Shown one piece after another: positions 55,096-64,000 of a DNA stretch of 64,000 bases. Each line of letters begins with the position of its first letter. The stretch's first letter is position 1. The stretch is taken from assembly GCF_900086985.1 (NCBI RefSeq), contig NZ_LT593974.1:2356001-2420000 (forward strand), given 5' to 3'. The notes under the pieces were generated by a model. That model ran no database searches. It worked only from the letters and a program-made list of their open reading frames with translations, and had not been told where the DNA came from. The translations under genes were made by a program, and so were the position numbers. The DNA is from Halomonas sp. HL-93 (GTDB lineage Bacteria > Pseudomonadota > Gammaproteobacteria > Pseudomonadales > Halomonadaceae).

Positions 55096-56033
55096 GAGGC
55101 ACTCTGCTGACCGGCCGTTTTTAATATACGCATGACGAGCTGGTCAAAATCGATACCTGCATATGCCGCTGACTGAGGCACAAGGCTGTGGTCGGTCATG
55201 CCCGGCACGGTGTTGACTTCCAGCAGCCAAAAACGCCCCTCATTGTCGTGCATCACATCAACACGCCCCCAGCCCTGCCCACCCACGGCGGCAAAGGCTT
55301 GTTGGCAAAGCGTTGCTAAGGCAGCTTCATCATCTTGGCTAAGGCCGCACGGCAAATGGTACTGTGTCGTGTCAGTTAAATACTTGGCTTCATAGTCGTA
55401 AAACCCACCTGGGACTTCAACACGAATGGCGGGAAGCACCTGATCGGCCAGCAAACTCACGGTGTATTCGTCACCTTGAATAAATCGCTCCGCCATGACC
55501 CGCGCATCGAAACGTGCCGCGTCGTGGTATGCCGCTTCAAGGGCAGCTTGGTCGTCAACGATACTGATGCCTAGCGTCGACCCTTCATGAACAGGTTTAA
55601 CAATCAATGGCAAACCAAGCTGGGCCACAACTCCCGCCCAATCAGCATGGGCATGCAGCATAATGCTCTCAGGCGTTGGCAATGCAAGGGCATGCCATAC
55701 TTGCTTGGTACGTTGCTTATCCATGCCTAATGCTGATGCCAATACGCCACTGCCCGTGTAAGGAATGCCCAGCAGCTCAAGCGCGCCTTGCAAGGTGCCA
55801 TCCTCACCACCACGGCCGTGCAACGCCACAAAAACAGCCGTCGGTGCCAGCTTTTCAAGGCCAGCCAGCCCGCCTTCGCGAAGGTCGTAGCCCTGTACGT
55901 TCACGCCCTGCCGCTTGAGGGCCGCGAGAATAGCAGCACCACTTTTTAAAGATACATCGCGCTCGGCAGACTGGCCGCCATACACTACGACGACTCGCTC
56001 TAGCGACAAGGGTTGAAAGTTAACTTCGCTCAC
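55092..56033 (-). CDS. ddl: D-alanine-D-alanine ligase
   Basis: ATP-grasp enzyme that makes the D-Ala-D-Ala dipeptide. The 313-residue product has [14 protein letters not shown] at the N-terminus, [16 protein letters not shown], and Glu-Val-Asn-Thr-Val-Pro-Gly-Met-Thr. It overlaps both murC and ftsQ by four bases. The dcw location marks it as the ddlB type. Confidence 0.96.
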   Translation of the reverse strand: MSEVNFQPLSLERVVVVYGGQSAERDVSLKSGAAILAALKRQGVNVQGYDLREGGLAGLEKLAPTAVFVALHGRGGEDGTLQGALELLGIPYTGSGVLASALGMDKQRTKQVWHALALPTPESIMLHAHADWAGVVAQLGLPLIVKPVHEGSTLGISIVDDQAALEAAYHDAARFDARVMAERFIQGDEYTVSLLADQVLPAIRVEVPGGFYDYEAKYLTDTTQYHLPCGLSQDDEAALATLCQQAFAAVGGQGWGRVDVMHDNEGRFWLLEVNTVPGMTDHSLVPQSAAYAGIDFDQLVMRILKTAGQQSAS

Positions 56034-57496
56034 AGCTCTACCTCATTTAACGCCATCTTTGCTTGCGCTAAGCGCAGCGAGATACCACCTACATCACCCG
56101 CGCCCTGGGTAATCAAAATGTCGCCGGGGCGAAGCACGTTGCTTAATAGACTGGGCAATTCGTGTTTATGCTCAACAAACAGCGGGTCGACTTCCCCCCG
56201 CTGGCGAATGGAGCCCGCCAAGGTACGCCCTTCTGCGCCGGGAATAACCGCTTCGCCTGCACTGTAAACATCCAACAGCACAAGCGTGTCCACCTGAGAT
56301 AGTACACGCACAAAATCTTCGTATAAATCACGGGTACGGCTGTAGCGATGGGGCTGATAGAGCATAACAAGACGTCGATCCGGCCAACCTGCGCGGACCG
56401 CCTGAATCACCATATCGACTTCCCGCGGATGGTGACCATAGTCGTCGACCAGCATAACCTCTCCACCGGTCGGAGAGGGGTAATGTCCATGCACTTGAAA
56501 GCGTCGCCCGACCCCGGCGAAACCTGCCAAACCGCGCATGATAGCCGTATCGCTAACCCCTGCATCGGTGGCCACGACAATCGCCGCCATGGCGTTTAGT
56601 GCATTGTGACGCCCTGGCATCGCCAGACGAATGGGTAGAGGCTCAGCTCCCGCTGGACGCAACGCAGTGAAAGAAACTTCGCCGCCATGCTGGGCAAAAT
56701 CAACAATCCGATAGTCGGCATCCGCATCAAACCCATAGGTGACAAACTGACGTTTTACCTGGTCACTCAGCTCGCGCACATTGGCGTCATCAATACAAAG
56801 CACTGCTAGCCCATAGAAAGGCAGGTTATGTAGAAACTCGACAAAGGTGCTTTTAAGGCGGGAAAAATCACCGCCGTAAGTCGCCATGTGGTCTGCGTCA
56901 ATGTTGGTGACAATAGAGACTAGCGGCTGGAGATGCAGAAAAGACGCATCCGACTCATCGGCCTCGGCCACTAAGTAATCGCCCTCGCCTAACCGCGCGT
57001 TAGTACCCGCACTGGTCAACTTACCACCGATAACAAACGTTGGATCAAGGCCACCCTCAGCCAATAGCGTCGCCGTCAAACTCGTCGTTGTGGTTTTGCC
57101 ATGGGTGCCGGCTACCGCGATACCGTGGCGAAACCGCATCAACTCAGCGAGCATTTCGGCGCGACGAACCACGGGCACCCGATGCTCGTGGGCCCAGCGA
57201 ATTTCGGGGTTGGTAGGATCAATGGCGGTCGACACCACTACCACATCAGCCCCCGCCACGTGCTCTTCAGCATGGCCAATCGCTATACTCACGCCGCAAT
57301 GGGTCAAACGCTCGGTGACCGTAGACGGTTTCAAATCACTGCCGCTAACAGCATATCCTTGATTCGCCAACACCTCTGCGATGCCGCACATGCCTGCCCC
57401 GCCAATGCCGACAAAATGAATACGGCGAATGCGGCGCATTCCTGGGCCGCCAGTTGTGGCCGGCGAGGCCGCAGCCTTGGTTACAGAATCGGTCAC
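56030..57496 (-). CDS. murC: UDP-N-acetylmuramate-L-alanine ligase
   Basis: First Mur ligase, adding L-Ala to UDP-MurNAc. The 488-residue product has [13 protein letters not shown] near the N-terminus, P-loop Gly-Thr-His-Gly-Lys-Thr-Thr-Thr-Thr, and Asp-Asp-Tyr-Gly-His-His-Pro. The start is taken as GTG at 57496: it has AAGGAG at nine bases and overlaps the murG stop in GTGA. The open frame to 57529 adds unlike residues. Confidence 0.94.
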   Translation of the reverse strand: MTDSVTKAAASPATTGGPGMRRIRRIHFVGIGGAGMCGIAEVLANQGYAVSGSDLKPSTVTERLTHCGVSIAIGHAEEHVAGADVVVVSTAIDPTNPEIRWAHEHRVPVVRRAEMLAELMRFRHGIAVAGTHGKTTTTSLTATLLAEGGLDPTFVIGGKLTSAGTNARLGEGDYLVAEADESDASFLHLQPLVSIVTNIDADHMATYGGDFSRLKSTFVEFLHNLPFYGLAVLCIDDANVRELSDQVKRQFVTYGFDADADYRIVDFAQHGGEVSFTALRPAGAEPLPIRLAMPGRHNALNAMAAIVVATDAGVSDTAIMRGLAGFAGVGRRFQVHGHYPSPTGGEVMLVDDYGHHPREVDMVIQAVRAGWPDRRLVMLYQPHRYSRTRDLYEDFVRVLSQVDTLVLLDVYSAGEAVIPGAEGRTLAGSIRQRGEVDPLFVEHKHELPSLLSNVLRPGDILITQGAGDVGGISLRLAQAKMALNEVEL

Positions 57497-58587
57497 GCAG
57501 TATCTCCTTGCGGTATCACAGCCAAACACCCAGCGACCAGCCGTTGCGTCGCCTCTAAGTGCGCGGCTTGGCGGGCGTTAGCGGCCATTGTCGCCAAGGT
57601 GTCGGGCGTTAATAGGTTTGCCAGTTCATGGCTTAGGCGCTCGTCAGTCAGTTCAGACTGAACAATGCATAGTGCTGCCTGCGCATCGACAAGCACCTGT
57701 GCATTGATCCGCTGATGATCGTCAACGGCAAAGGGAAAAGGCACCAACAGCGCTGGCTTTGCCGCTGCTGCCAGCTCGGCAACGGTCAACGCTCCGGCAC
57801 GGCAGACGACTAAATCCGCCCAGTCGTAAGCGGCCGCCATATCGTCGATAAAAGGCTCAACGCGTGCCTCTATGCCATGCTTCGCATAAAGCGCTGCAGT
57901 ATCGCTATCGCGTGCTTTTCCGGCTTGATGCCACACGTCTGGACGCTGAGACAACGGCAGTTTGGCTATCGCTGGAGCCAGACGCTCGTTAAGTGCAACC
58001 GCACCCAGCGACCCACCTACGACTAACAACCTGAGACAACGCGCCGACATGGCAGCCTCATCCCGCGGTGTATCGCCCAAAGTGGCGATATCGTCGCGCA
58101 CCGGATTACCAATCACTTCCGCCCGCTGGCTAAATGCCTGCGGAAAGGCGGCATAGGTTTTCGTCGCCAAGCGTGATAGTACCCGATTGGTCAATCCCGC
58201 CACGGCGTTTTGCTCATGAATGACCAGCGGAATAGCTAATGTTTTAGCCGCCAGGCCGCCAGGGCCACTGGCAAAGCCCCCCAGTCCAACCACAACCTGG
58301 GGGTTGAAAGTCGCAATAATGCGACGTGACTGGAGCACCGCACGACTCAAATTTAATGGCGCTTTCAGCCAGCCCGCCACGCCGTTGCCGCGGAGCCCTG
58401 AAATGGCAATGGTATGCAAGCGGATACCCGCTTCGGGAACCAATCGATTTTCAATACCTTTCGGACTGCCCAGCCACTCAACTTCAATGCCCTGAACCAT
58501 CAAGGCGCGCGCCAATGATAAGGCAGGTATCACGTGGCCACCGGTCCCTCCCGCCATGATCATTACGCGGCGCGTTGACTGTGTCAC
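57493..58587 (-). CDS. murG: MurG N-acetylglucosaminyltransferase (lipid II synthesis)
   Basis: Adds GlcNAc to lipid I on the inner face of the membrane. The 364-residue GT28 protein has [24 protein letters not shown], and [10 protein letters not shown]. AAGGAG is followed immediately by TTG and six bases later by GTG. Spacing favours the GTG at 58587, with TTG at 58593 as the alternative. Confidence 0.94.
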   Translation of the reverse strand: MTQSTRRVMIMAGGTGGHVIPALSLARALMVQGIEVEWLGSPKGIENRLVPEAGIRLHTIAISGLRGNGVAGWLKAPLNLSRAVLQSRRIIATFNPQVVVGLGGFASGPGGLAAKTLAIPLVIHEQNAVAGLTNRVLSRLATKTYAAFPQAFSQRAEVIGNPVRDDIATLGDTPRDEAAMSARCLRLLVVGGSLGAVALNERLAPAIAKLPLSQRPDVWHQAGKARDSDTAALYAKHGIEARVEPFIDDMAAAYDWADLVVCRAGALTVAELAAAAKPALLVPFPFAVDDHQRINAQVLVDAQAALCIVQSELTDERLSHELANLLTPDTLATMAANARQAAHLEATQRLVAGCLAVIPQGDTA

Positions 58588-58608
58588 ATGCAACTCCTTA
58601 ACCTTAAA

Positions 58609-59790
58609 CTATGAAAGACGTGGCTCGCGACGCGGTCTATAGGGCGTCGAGGCACGCTTGGGATAACGACGCGTTTCAGCATCAGTGCGTAACAACAGCC
58701 CGATCATCACGCCCGTCACCAGTAAGCTGGAACCACCGTAGCTCATAAGCGGCAGTGTCAGCCCCTTGGTAGGCAGCAACCCCGAACTGACCGCCATATT
58801 GATAAATGCCTGAGCAGCAATAATAAAGCCGATGCCATAGCTGACGTAAGCACCAAATAAATGGCCTGAAAGCTCAGCTCGACGCCCTACCCACATGGCA
58901 CGAGCAATCAACAGCGTAAATAGCACCACTACCGTAATGGCACCCAGCATCCCCAACTCTTCAGCAACAACCGCAAAAATAAAGTCGGTGTGTGACTCAG
59001 GTAGGTAATGCAGCTTCTGCACGCTGTTACCGAGCCCGGTCCCTGTGACGTGGCCACGACCAAAGGCAATCAATGCCTGGGTCAACTGATAACCGGTCGC
59101 GAACTGATCGGCCCAAGGGTCTAGAAAACTGGTCCAGCGAGCCAAACGGTAGGGTTCCAGCGCCACCATCATCACGGCACCCGTTGCTAACAGGCTGCCA
59201 CTGCCGATCAACAGCGTTAGCGAGGCACCCGCCATCATCAGCATGCCAATGACACACACGGTAAATACCACCATGCCGCCAAAGTCTGGGGCTAAAAATA
59301 ATAGCCCCGCCGGCACGGCCAATACGGCCAACGGCCGCCACATACTAAATGGCTTGCGCCGAAGATCATAAGTAAAGCGCGACATAAAGGCTGCCATGTA
59401 GAGAATCAAGCCAACCTTGGCAAACTCAGACACTTGCAGGCTGGGAAGCGGCCCCGGCAGCGCTATCCAGCGTTTACTGCCATTAATCTCCTGACCAATG
59501 AAAAGCACCAGCGTTAAGAGTGCGATACTGACTAGCAGGATCAGGCCAGCATTTTGTCGCCACACCTCGAGCGGCACGCATAGCATCAAAACGCAGATCG
59601 AGACGGCAAAAACAAGAAAAATGCCGTGCTGCCGCGCATAATGATAACTGTCATCCAATAATCCGATTGAGGCGGAACTTACCATCACCCACCCAAACCC
59701 GGCTAAGACCACAGCGATCACAATTAACCAAACATCGCAGGGCATCCCCTGGGTGGACAATGCTTGGCGCAGATCTTGTAGTCGCTTCAT
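58609..59790 (-). CDS. ftsW: FtsW, septal peptidoglycan glycosyltransferase (SEDS)
   Basis: SEDS-family polytopic protein of 393 residues, polymerising lipid II with its partner FtsI at the septum. About ten helices are visible, with Gly-Ser-Lys-Arg-Trp-Ile near the first loop and Glu-Ser-His-Thr-Asp-Phe-Ile-Phe-Ala-Val-Val-Ala-Glu-Glu-Leu-Gly-Met. A C-terminal Leu-Pro-Leu-Met-Ser-Tyr-Gly-Gly-Ser-Ser is also present. The ATG at 59790 overlaps the murD stop (ATGA). ftsI is not in the window. Confidence 0.95.
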   Translation of the reverse strand: MKRLQDLRQALSTQGMPCDVWLIVIAVVLAGFGWVMVSSASIGLLDDSYHYARQHGIFLVFAVSICVLMLCVPLEVWRQNAGLILLVSIALLTLVLFIGQEINGSKRWIALPGPLPSLQVSEFAKVGLILYMAAFMSRFTYDLRRKPFSMWRPLAVLAVPAGLLFLAPDFGGMVVFTVCVIGMLMMAGASLTLLIGSGSLLATGAVMMVALEPYRLARWTSFLDPWADQFATGYQLTQALIAFGRGHVTGTGLGNSVQKLHYLPESHTDFIFAVVAEELGMLGAITVVVLFTLLIARAMWVGRRAELSGHLFGAYVSYGIGFIIAAQAFINMAVSSGLLPTKGLTLPLMSYGGSSLLVTGVMIGLLLRTDAETRRYPKRASTPYRPRREPRLS

Positions 59791-61172
59791 GGGGTTGCCT
59801 CGCTTTGCTGTGCTTTTTGGGTCACCCAATCACGAAATACATCACCCCTTGCCTGATAATTAGCGAATTGATCCAGGCTAGCGCAGGCGGGGGACAACAG
59901 TACGCAATCGCCCGGTTGGGCGAGCGCATACGCCTCTTCCATTGCGTGCGCTAAATCTGGCACCAAGCGGGTCTCGACGTGGCCAGCTAAAGCGTCTTCA
60001 AGGCGCAGCGCATCCTGCCCAAAAAGCACAACGCAGCGTGCGGCCCGGCGTAATGGCTCCGCCAAAGGAGCAAAATCAGCCCCTTTGCCCACCCCACCGG
60101 CCAGCAATATCAACTGACCTGTCAAACCAGTGCCAATGCCTTCAATAGCGGCGAGAGTAGCGCCCACATTGGTACCCTTAGTGTCATTCACCCACTTCAC
60201 TCCGTTGAGTTCGGCGATGAATTCGCTGCGGTGAGGCAGACCTTTGAATGCCTTAAGGGCCTCGCACATGGCGGCCGGGTCAAAACCTAACGCATCCCCC
60301 ATGGCCAGAGCGGCCAGCCCATTAACGTAATGATGCCGTCCCACCATGGCCAGCTGGTCGGCATCAAGCCAGGGGGTCGCCCCTTGCATCAGCATCAAAC
60401 GTCCCTGCTGGTATGCCAATCCCCAGTCGTTCCCGCTTGGGGGCTGATGACCAAAGCGGGTCAGCTTGGCAGGCGGATGACTGGGGAAGGTCATTGGATC
60501 GTCGGCATTCACGATAGCGTGTTGCGCACCGCGGAAAATTCCTTGCTTGGCTTTGCGATAGCCCTGCATATCGCCATGCCGGTCTAGGTGGTCTTCAGAT
60601 AAATTTAAAAACGCCGCCACCTTCGCTCCAAGGCAGGGCGTTGTTTCAAGCTGAAAACTGGAAAGTTCTAGGATGAATAACTCGGCGTCAGGCTGTTGCG
60701 CCAACAGGTCCAACGCGGCGGTGCCGAGATTACCGCCGACGGCGGCGTTGACGCCCGACGCCTGAGCCATCTTGCCGAGCAGGGTCGTCACGCTTGATTT
60801 GGCATTTGAGCCGGTGATGGCAGCAATGGGTGCACGTGTTGCGCGCGTAAACAGGGCCATTTCACCTACCAAGCGGGGGTCGCCTGTGCACGGGTTCAGG
60901 TGTCCCGCGAGCGGCGCCAATACCGGATGGTGTGGGTCAACGCCGGGGCTAATCACCACCTCTTCCGCTGCCTCAAGGTTCAACACCTCAAGGGGCCCAC
61001 AATGCACGACCACCTCAGGATGCGCGTCGCGGAACGCTGCAAGCCCAGGCGGTTCCTCGCGGGTGTCGGCCACCATAAAAGGCACGTCCAGTCGCGCCAG
61101 GTGGCGGCATATCGCCCGCCCTGAGACCCCCAGCCCCACTACTAACGTCATTCCTGGTGGAACACGAACCAT
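59787..61172 (-). CDS. murD: UDP-N-acetylmuramoylalanine-D-glutamate ligase
   Basis: Adds D-Glu to UDP-MurNAc-L-Ala. The 461-residue product has a Rossmann start (Val-Val-Gly-Leu-Gly-Val-Ser-Gly), P-loop Gly-Ser-Asn-Ala-Lys-Ser-Ser-Val-Thr, Leu-Ser-Glu-Asp-His-Leu-Asp-Arg-His, and Leu-Ser-Pro-Ala-Cys-Ala-Ser-Leu-Asp-Gln-Phe. In most MurDs the P-loop reads Gly-Thr-Asn-Gly-Lys-Ser; here Thr and Gly are replaced by Ser and Ala. Start at 61172 has GGGAG upstream; the frame further out overlaps the mraY gap and is unlike the family. Confidence 0.94.
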   Translation of the reverse strand: MVRVPPGMTLVVGLGVSGRAICRHLARLDVPFMVADTREEPPGLAAFRDAHPEVVVHCGPLEVLNLEAAEEVVISPGVDPHHPVLAPLAGHLNPCTGDPRLVGEMALFTRATRAPIAAITGSNAKSSVTTLLGKMAQASGVNAAVGGNLGTAALDLLAQQPDAELFILELSSFQLETTPCLGAKVAAFLNLSEDHLDRHGDMQGYRKAKQGIFRGAQHAIVNADDPMTFPSHPPAKLTRFGHQPPSGNDWGLAYQQGRLMLMQGATPWLDADQLAMVGRHHYVNGLAALAMGDALGFDPAAMCEALKAFKGLPHRSEFIAELNGVKWVNDTKGTNVGATLAAIEGIGTGLTGQLILLAGGVGKGADFAPLAEPLRRAARCVVLFGQDALRLEDALAGHVETRLVPDLAHAMEEAYALAQPGDCVLLSPACASLDQFANYQARGDVFRDWVTQKAQQSEATP

Positions 61173-61234
61173 CCCGGCTCCCTCAAGCCAAGCCGACAAT
61201 GGCTCAGCCGTGTTAAAAATGAAAAATAAAAGGT

Positions 61235-62317
61235 TTAACGAACTTTGAGTGTTGCCAGCCCCAACAACACCAGCACAACGGTAATAATCCAGAAGCGCAC
61301 AATAACACGCGGTTCTGGCCAACCTTTCAATTCATAGTGGTGATGCAAAGGAGCCATACGGAAGATACGTCGCCCCGTTAGCTTGTAAGAACCAACTTGT
61401 AAAATGACCGAAACGGTCTCCAGCACGAAAATACCGCCCATGATAAACAATACAATTTCCTGCCGGACGATAACGGCAACCACACCTAATGCAGCGCCTA
61501 GAGCAAGCGCTCCCACGTCGCCCATAAACACTTGCGCAGGGTAGGTATTGAACCATAAAAAGCCCAGCCCAGCCCCGGCAATGGTGGCGCAGAAAACCGC
61601 CAGTTCACCGGTGCCCGCAATAAACGGAATATGCAGATAATTGGCAAACAATGTGTTGCCACTGACATAGGCAAACACAGCCAGCCCCATCGCCACCAGC
61701 ACGGTTGGCATGATGGCCAACCCATCGAGGCCGTCAGTCAGGTTGACCGCATTGGAGCTCCCCACAATCACCAAGTAGGTTAACAAGATGTAAAAAACGC
61801 CCAGCGGTATTGCCACGTCTTTTAACGTAGGTATTAACAAGCTGGTTTCCAGTGAAGAGGCCGCAGTGAAATATAGAATTAACGCCGCGCTCAACCCCAC
61901 CACCGATTGCCAAAAATATTTCCAGCGTGCGGGCAGTCCTCTGGGATTTTTCTCAACCACTTTGCGGTAATCGTCAACCCAGCCAATAGCGCCAAAACCC
62001 AGCGTGACGCCCAGTACGACCCAAACATAGTGATTGGTCAGGTCGCCCCACACCAAGGTGCTGATCGCCATGGCCATCAGAATCATCGCACCGCCCATGG
62101 TGGGCGTGCCGGCTTTGGAAAGATGTGACTGCGGCCCGTCATCACGAACAGCTTGACCGATTTGCCCTTCGACCAAGCGCTTTATTACCCACGGCCCCAG
62201 CCATAAGCACAAAAATAACGCCGTTAGAGCAGCTAAAATCACCCGCAGCGTTAAATAATTGAAAACCTGAAAGACAGATTGATACTGCGCCAGAAAATTC
62301 GCCAAGTGAAGTAACAT
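61235..62317 (-). CDS. mraY: phospho-N-acetylmuramoyl-pentapeptide transferase
   Basis: Makes lipid I from UDP-MurNAc-pentapeptide and undecaprenyl phosphate. The 360-residue protein has ten hydrophobic helices and the family motifs [21 protein letters not shown], and Pro-Leu-His-His-His-Tyr-Glu. Length matches E. coli (360). Nine bases after murF. Confidence 0.97.
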   Translation of the reverse strand: MLLHLANFLAQYQSVFQVFNYLTLRVILAALTALFLCLWLGPWVIKRLVEGQIGQAVRDDGPQSHLSKAGTPTMGGAMILMAMAISTLVWGDLTNHYVWVVLGVTLGFGAIGWVDDYRKVVEKNPRGLPARWKYFWQSVVGLSAALILYFTAASSLETSLLIPTLKDVAIPLGVFYILLTYLVIVGSSNAVNLTDGLDGLAIMPTVLVAMGLAVFAYVSGNTLFANYLHIPFIAGTGELAVFCATIAGAGLGFLWFNTYPAQVFMGDVGALALGAALGVVAVIVRQEIVLFIMGGIFVLETVSVILQVGSYKLTGRRIFRMAPLHHHYELKGWPEPRVIVRFWIITVVLVLLGLATLKVR

Positions 62318-62326
62318 GAACGGCGT

Positions 62327-63685
62327 TTACCTTATTTCATCCGTGCGCAGGGCGGTGACAACATGTTCCATGCCTGCGCTGCGCGACCCTTTAACCAACA
62401 AACTGGCATTGGGCGGCAACGTATTATGAAGATGACGCACAAGCGTCGCGTGATCATTAAAATGCAATCCACCATCAAAGGCATCGCTGGCTGGCCTTGC
62501 GGCTTCACCTAGGGTTAAAAACGTCTCTACCCCCAATTGCGCCGCATAACGGCCAATCTCTGCGTGTAGCTCGCGAGAATCGCTACCCAGCTCACCCATA
62601 GCTCCCAACGCACACCAATGCGGCCCCGGCAGACTCACCAGAGTGTCCAATGCCGCTTTGACTGCACCTGGATTGGCGTTGTAAGTGTCATTGAGCACCT
62701 TCGCGCCCCGTGGCCCTGGAAGCACACTGAGCCGGTTAGGCAGCGCAGTTAAACACGCTAATCGCTCAATGACCTGCTCTTCCGACACACCCAAGCTGAG
62801 TGACGCTGCGGCCGCTGCTAAAGCATTACTGACATTATGTTTGCCAAGCAACGGCAGTTGCACCCGACCAAGGGCTCGCCGTTGATAGTTAAGCGTGAAA
62901 GCATAACGCCCTTGAGAGTCACAGGAAAGCGCTTCAGCATAGATATCTGCCGTTGCCTCAACGCTGTAGCTAATGACGCGGCGCGGCGCGGCGCAGGCTG
63001 TCCAGTAGGCAAAATACCGATCGTCACGGTTTAAAACCGCCACACCATCAGCCTGCAAGCCACCCAGCACCTCGCCCTTAGCCTGGGCGATTTGCCCCAT
63101 TCCACCGAACTCGCCAACGTGGGCACCGGTTACATTAGTGATAATCGCGACCTTGGGCTGGGCCAAGCGGGTCGTCCAGGCGATTTCACCCAAATGATTG
63201 GCACCTAGTTCGACTACCGCCGCTTGATGGCTAGGCGCAAGCGCCAGCAAGGTTAGCGGGGCGCCAATGTCATTATTGAGGTTGCCTTGGGTGGAGTGAA
63301 CGGGCCCCAGCGATGCTAAAAGCGTCGCAGTGATGTCTTTTACCGTGGTTTTGCCACTGTTCCCGGTTACCGCCACAAGGGGACCCTGCCAGGCTTGGCG
63401 TGCGGCAGCCGCCAACAACCCCAACCCTAAGCGGGTGTCGGAACACACCAACTGAGGCAGCGCGCTATCCACCGGTGCTTCCACCAAGGCAGCAACAGCT
63501 CCCGCCTGTTGTGCTTCAGTCAATAAATCATGTCCGTCAAAACGTGGCCCTTTTAGCGCCACAAATAAACCGCCAACCACCATATGGCGCGTGTCGGTGA
63601 CGATATCTTTTATTGGCATGGTCGCCAAGGCAGGCGGCACTTCAACAGCAAGGGCAGCGGCTACATGACCCAATGTCCAGTCCAT
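62327..63685 (-). CDS. murF: UDP-N-acetylmuramoyl-tripeptide-D-alanyl-D-alanine ligase
   Basis: Adds D-Ala-D-Ala to complete the pentapeptide precursor, using the product of Ddl encoded in the same run. The 452-residue product has P-loop Gly-Asn-Ser-Gly-Lys-Thr-Thr, Glu-Leu-Gly-Ala-Asn-His-Leu-Gly-Glu-Ile, and Asn-Asp-Thr-Tyr-Asn-Ala-Asn-Pro. ATG at 63685 shares a base with the murE stop (TGATG) and has GGGGAG seven bases upstream; an in-frame TTG precedes it. Confidence 0.94.
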   Translation of the reverse strand: MDWTLGHVAAALAVEVPPALATMPIKDIVTDTRHMVVGGLFVALKGPRFDGHDLLTEAQQAGAVAALVEAPVDSALPQLVCSDTRLGLGLLAAAARQAWQGPLVAVTGNSGKTTVKDITATLLASLGPVHSTQGNLNNDIGAPLTLLALAPSHQAAVVELGANHLGEIAWTTRLAQPKVAIITNVTGAHVGEFGGMGQIAQAKGEVLGGLQADGVAVLNRDDRYFAYWTACAAPRRVISYSVEATADIYAEALSCDSQGRYAFTLNYQRRALGRVQLPLLGKHNVSNALAAAAASLSLGVSEEQVIERLACLTALPNRLSVLPGPRGAKVLNDTYNANPGAVKAALDTLVSLPGPHWCALGAMGELGSDSRELHAEIGRYAAQLGVETFLTLGEAARPASDAFDGGLHFNDHATLVRHLHNTLPPNASLLVKGSRSAGMEHVVTALRTDEIR

Positions 63686-64000
63686 CAACGAACTCCCCGG
63701 GTCGCCAATGCCGCCTGCACCGCTTCCCCGTCATGATAGGGATAGCGAACGCCTTGAATTTCCTGATAGGGCTCATGCCCTTTCCCCGCGACCAGAATGA
63801 CATCATCAGGGCTTGCATGACGAACGGCGTAAGCAATTGCCTCGCCCCGCTTTGCTATTTCAAGTGGCTGAGCCTGGTGGCTAAAGCCCGCCAAAATCGC
63901 TTGGCGAATACCATCAGCGGGCTCACCACGGGGGTTATCATCGGTCACGATCACGCTATCCGCATGAGTTTCTGCTACACGGGCCATCTCGGCGCGCTTA
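63685..64000 (-). CDS. murE: UDP-N-acetylmuramoyl-tripeptide synthetase MurE, C-terminal part
   Basis: Only the last 104 codons lie in the window; the frame is open to the right edge and begins outside. The hallmark Asp-Asn-Pro-Arg-Gly-Glu of MurE is present, where the Arg binds meso-diaminopimelate (the usual motif is Asp-Asn-Pro-Arg). It is followed by Ala-Gly-Lys-Gly-His-Glu-Pro-Tyr-Gln and a C-terminal Asp-Gly-Glu-Ala-Val. Position upstream of murF is the standard dcw order. Confidence 0.95.
   Translation of the reverse strand, partial: KRAEMARVAETHADSVIVTDDNPRGEPADGIRQAILAGFSHQAQPLEIAKRGEAIAYAVRHASPDDVILVAGKGHEPYQEIQGVRYPYHDGEAVQAALATRGVR

Overview
The window reads as chromosome of a gammaproteobacterium, most probably a Halomonas-like member of the Oceanospirillales/Halomonadaceae. 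This is inferred from gene order and protein character; no rRNA or tRNA gene is present to confirm it. Gene order matches two blocks I recall from Pseudomonas aeruginosa: PA2951-PA2988 (etf genes, fab cluster, rne, murB-lpxK, comEC, lol genes) and PA4400-PA4417 (mutT, argJ, secA, lpxC, dcw cell-division cluster). Here the blocks are joined head to tail, with an agmatine-catabolism pair (aguA-aguB) at the junction.

Layout. 1-2,600: an AT-richer accessory end with two (perhaps three) small lipoprotein genes, an unassigned stretch, and an orphan WHH-type nuclease toxin tip with a putative immunity gene. 2,665-6,492: nrdHIEF, class Ib ribonucleotide reductase, with a candidate NrdR-controlled promoter. 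6,758-11,398: Mn-type superoxide dismutase, etfBA, and a divergent ETF-ubiquinone oxidoreductase. 11,475-24,447: a long minus-strand run, rpmF-yceD, plsX-fabD-fabG-acpP-fabF, pabC-mltG-tmk-holB-pilZ-tatD-DUF1285, ending in a UvrD/Rep-type helicase. 24,603-31,886: maf, sppA, HAD phosphatase, rluC and divergent rne (RNase E) with a 0.56-kb leader. 31,953-42,102: murB, tyrosine phosphatase, kdsB, ycaR, lpxK, msbA, comEC, a DUF2062 gene and lolCD. 42,305-44,280: aguAB. 44,352-50,465: Nudix-ThiE fusion, argJ, secA with an upstream leader ORF, and divergent dciA. 50,541-64,000: lpxC-ftsZ-ftsA-ftsQ-ddl-murC-murG-ftsW-murD-mraY-murF-murE, with murE running off the window.

Most of the window is envelope and lipid supply: fatty acid synthesis, Kdo and lipid A assembly and export, peptidoglycan precursors, divisome, lipoprotein release and Sec export.

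The most interesting signal is the 122-codon ORF directly upstream of secA. It has a SecM-like layout: a long basic signal sequence and a C-terminal tail containing Arg-Arg-Gly-Pro-Pro. Its last codons can pair with the secA leader in a fold that excludes a second hairpin. I propose it as an undescribed SecM-type translational arrest leader controlling secA. Also notable are the orphan toxin/immunity cassette abutting the nrd terminator, paired 22-bp-period repeats in the ftsA upstream region, an 18-bp hairpin between ftsZ and lpxC, and candidate fatty-acid-regulator palindromes between etfB and ETF-QO.
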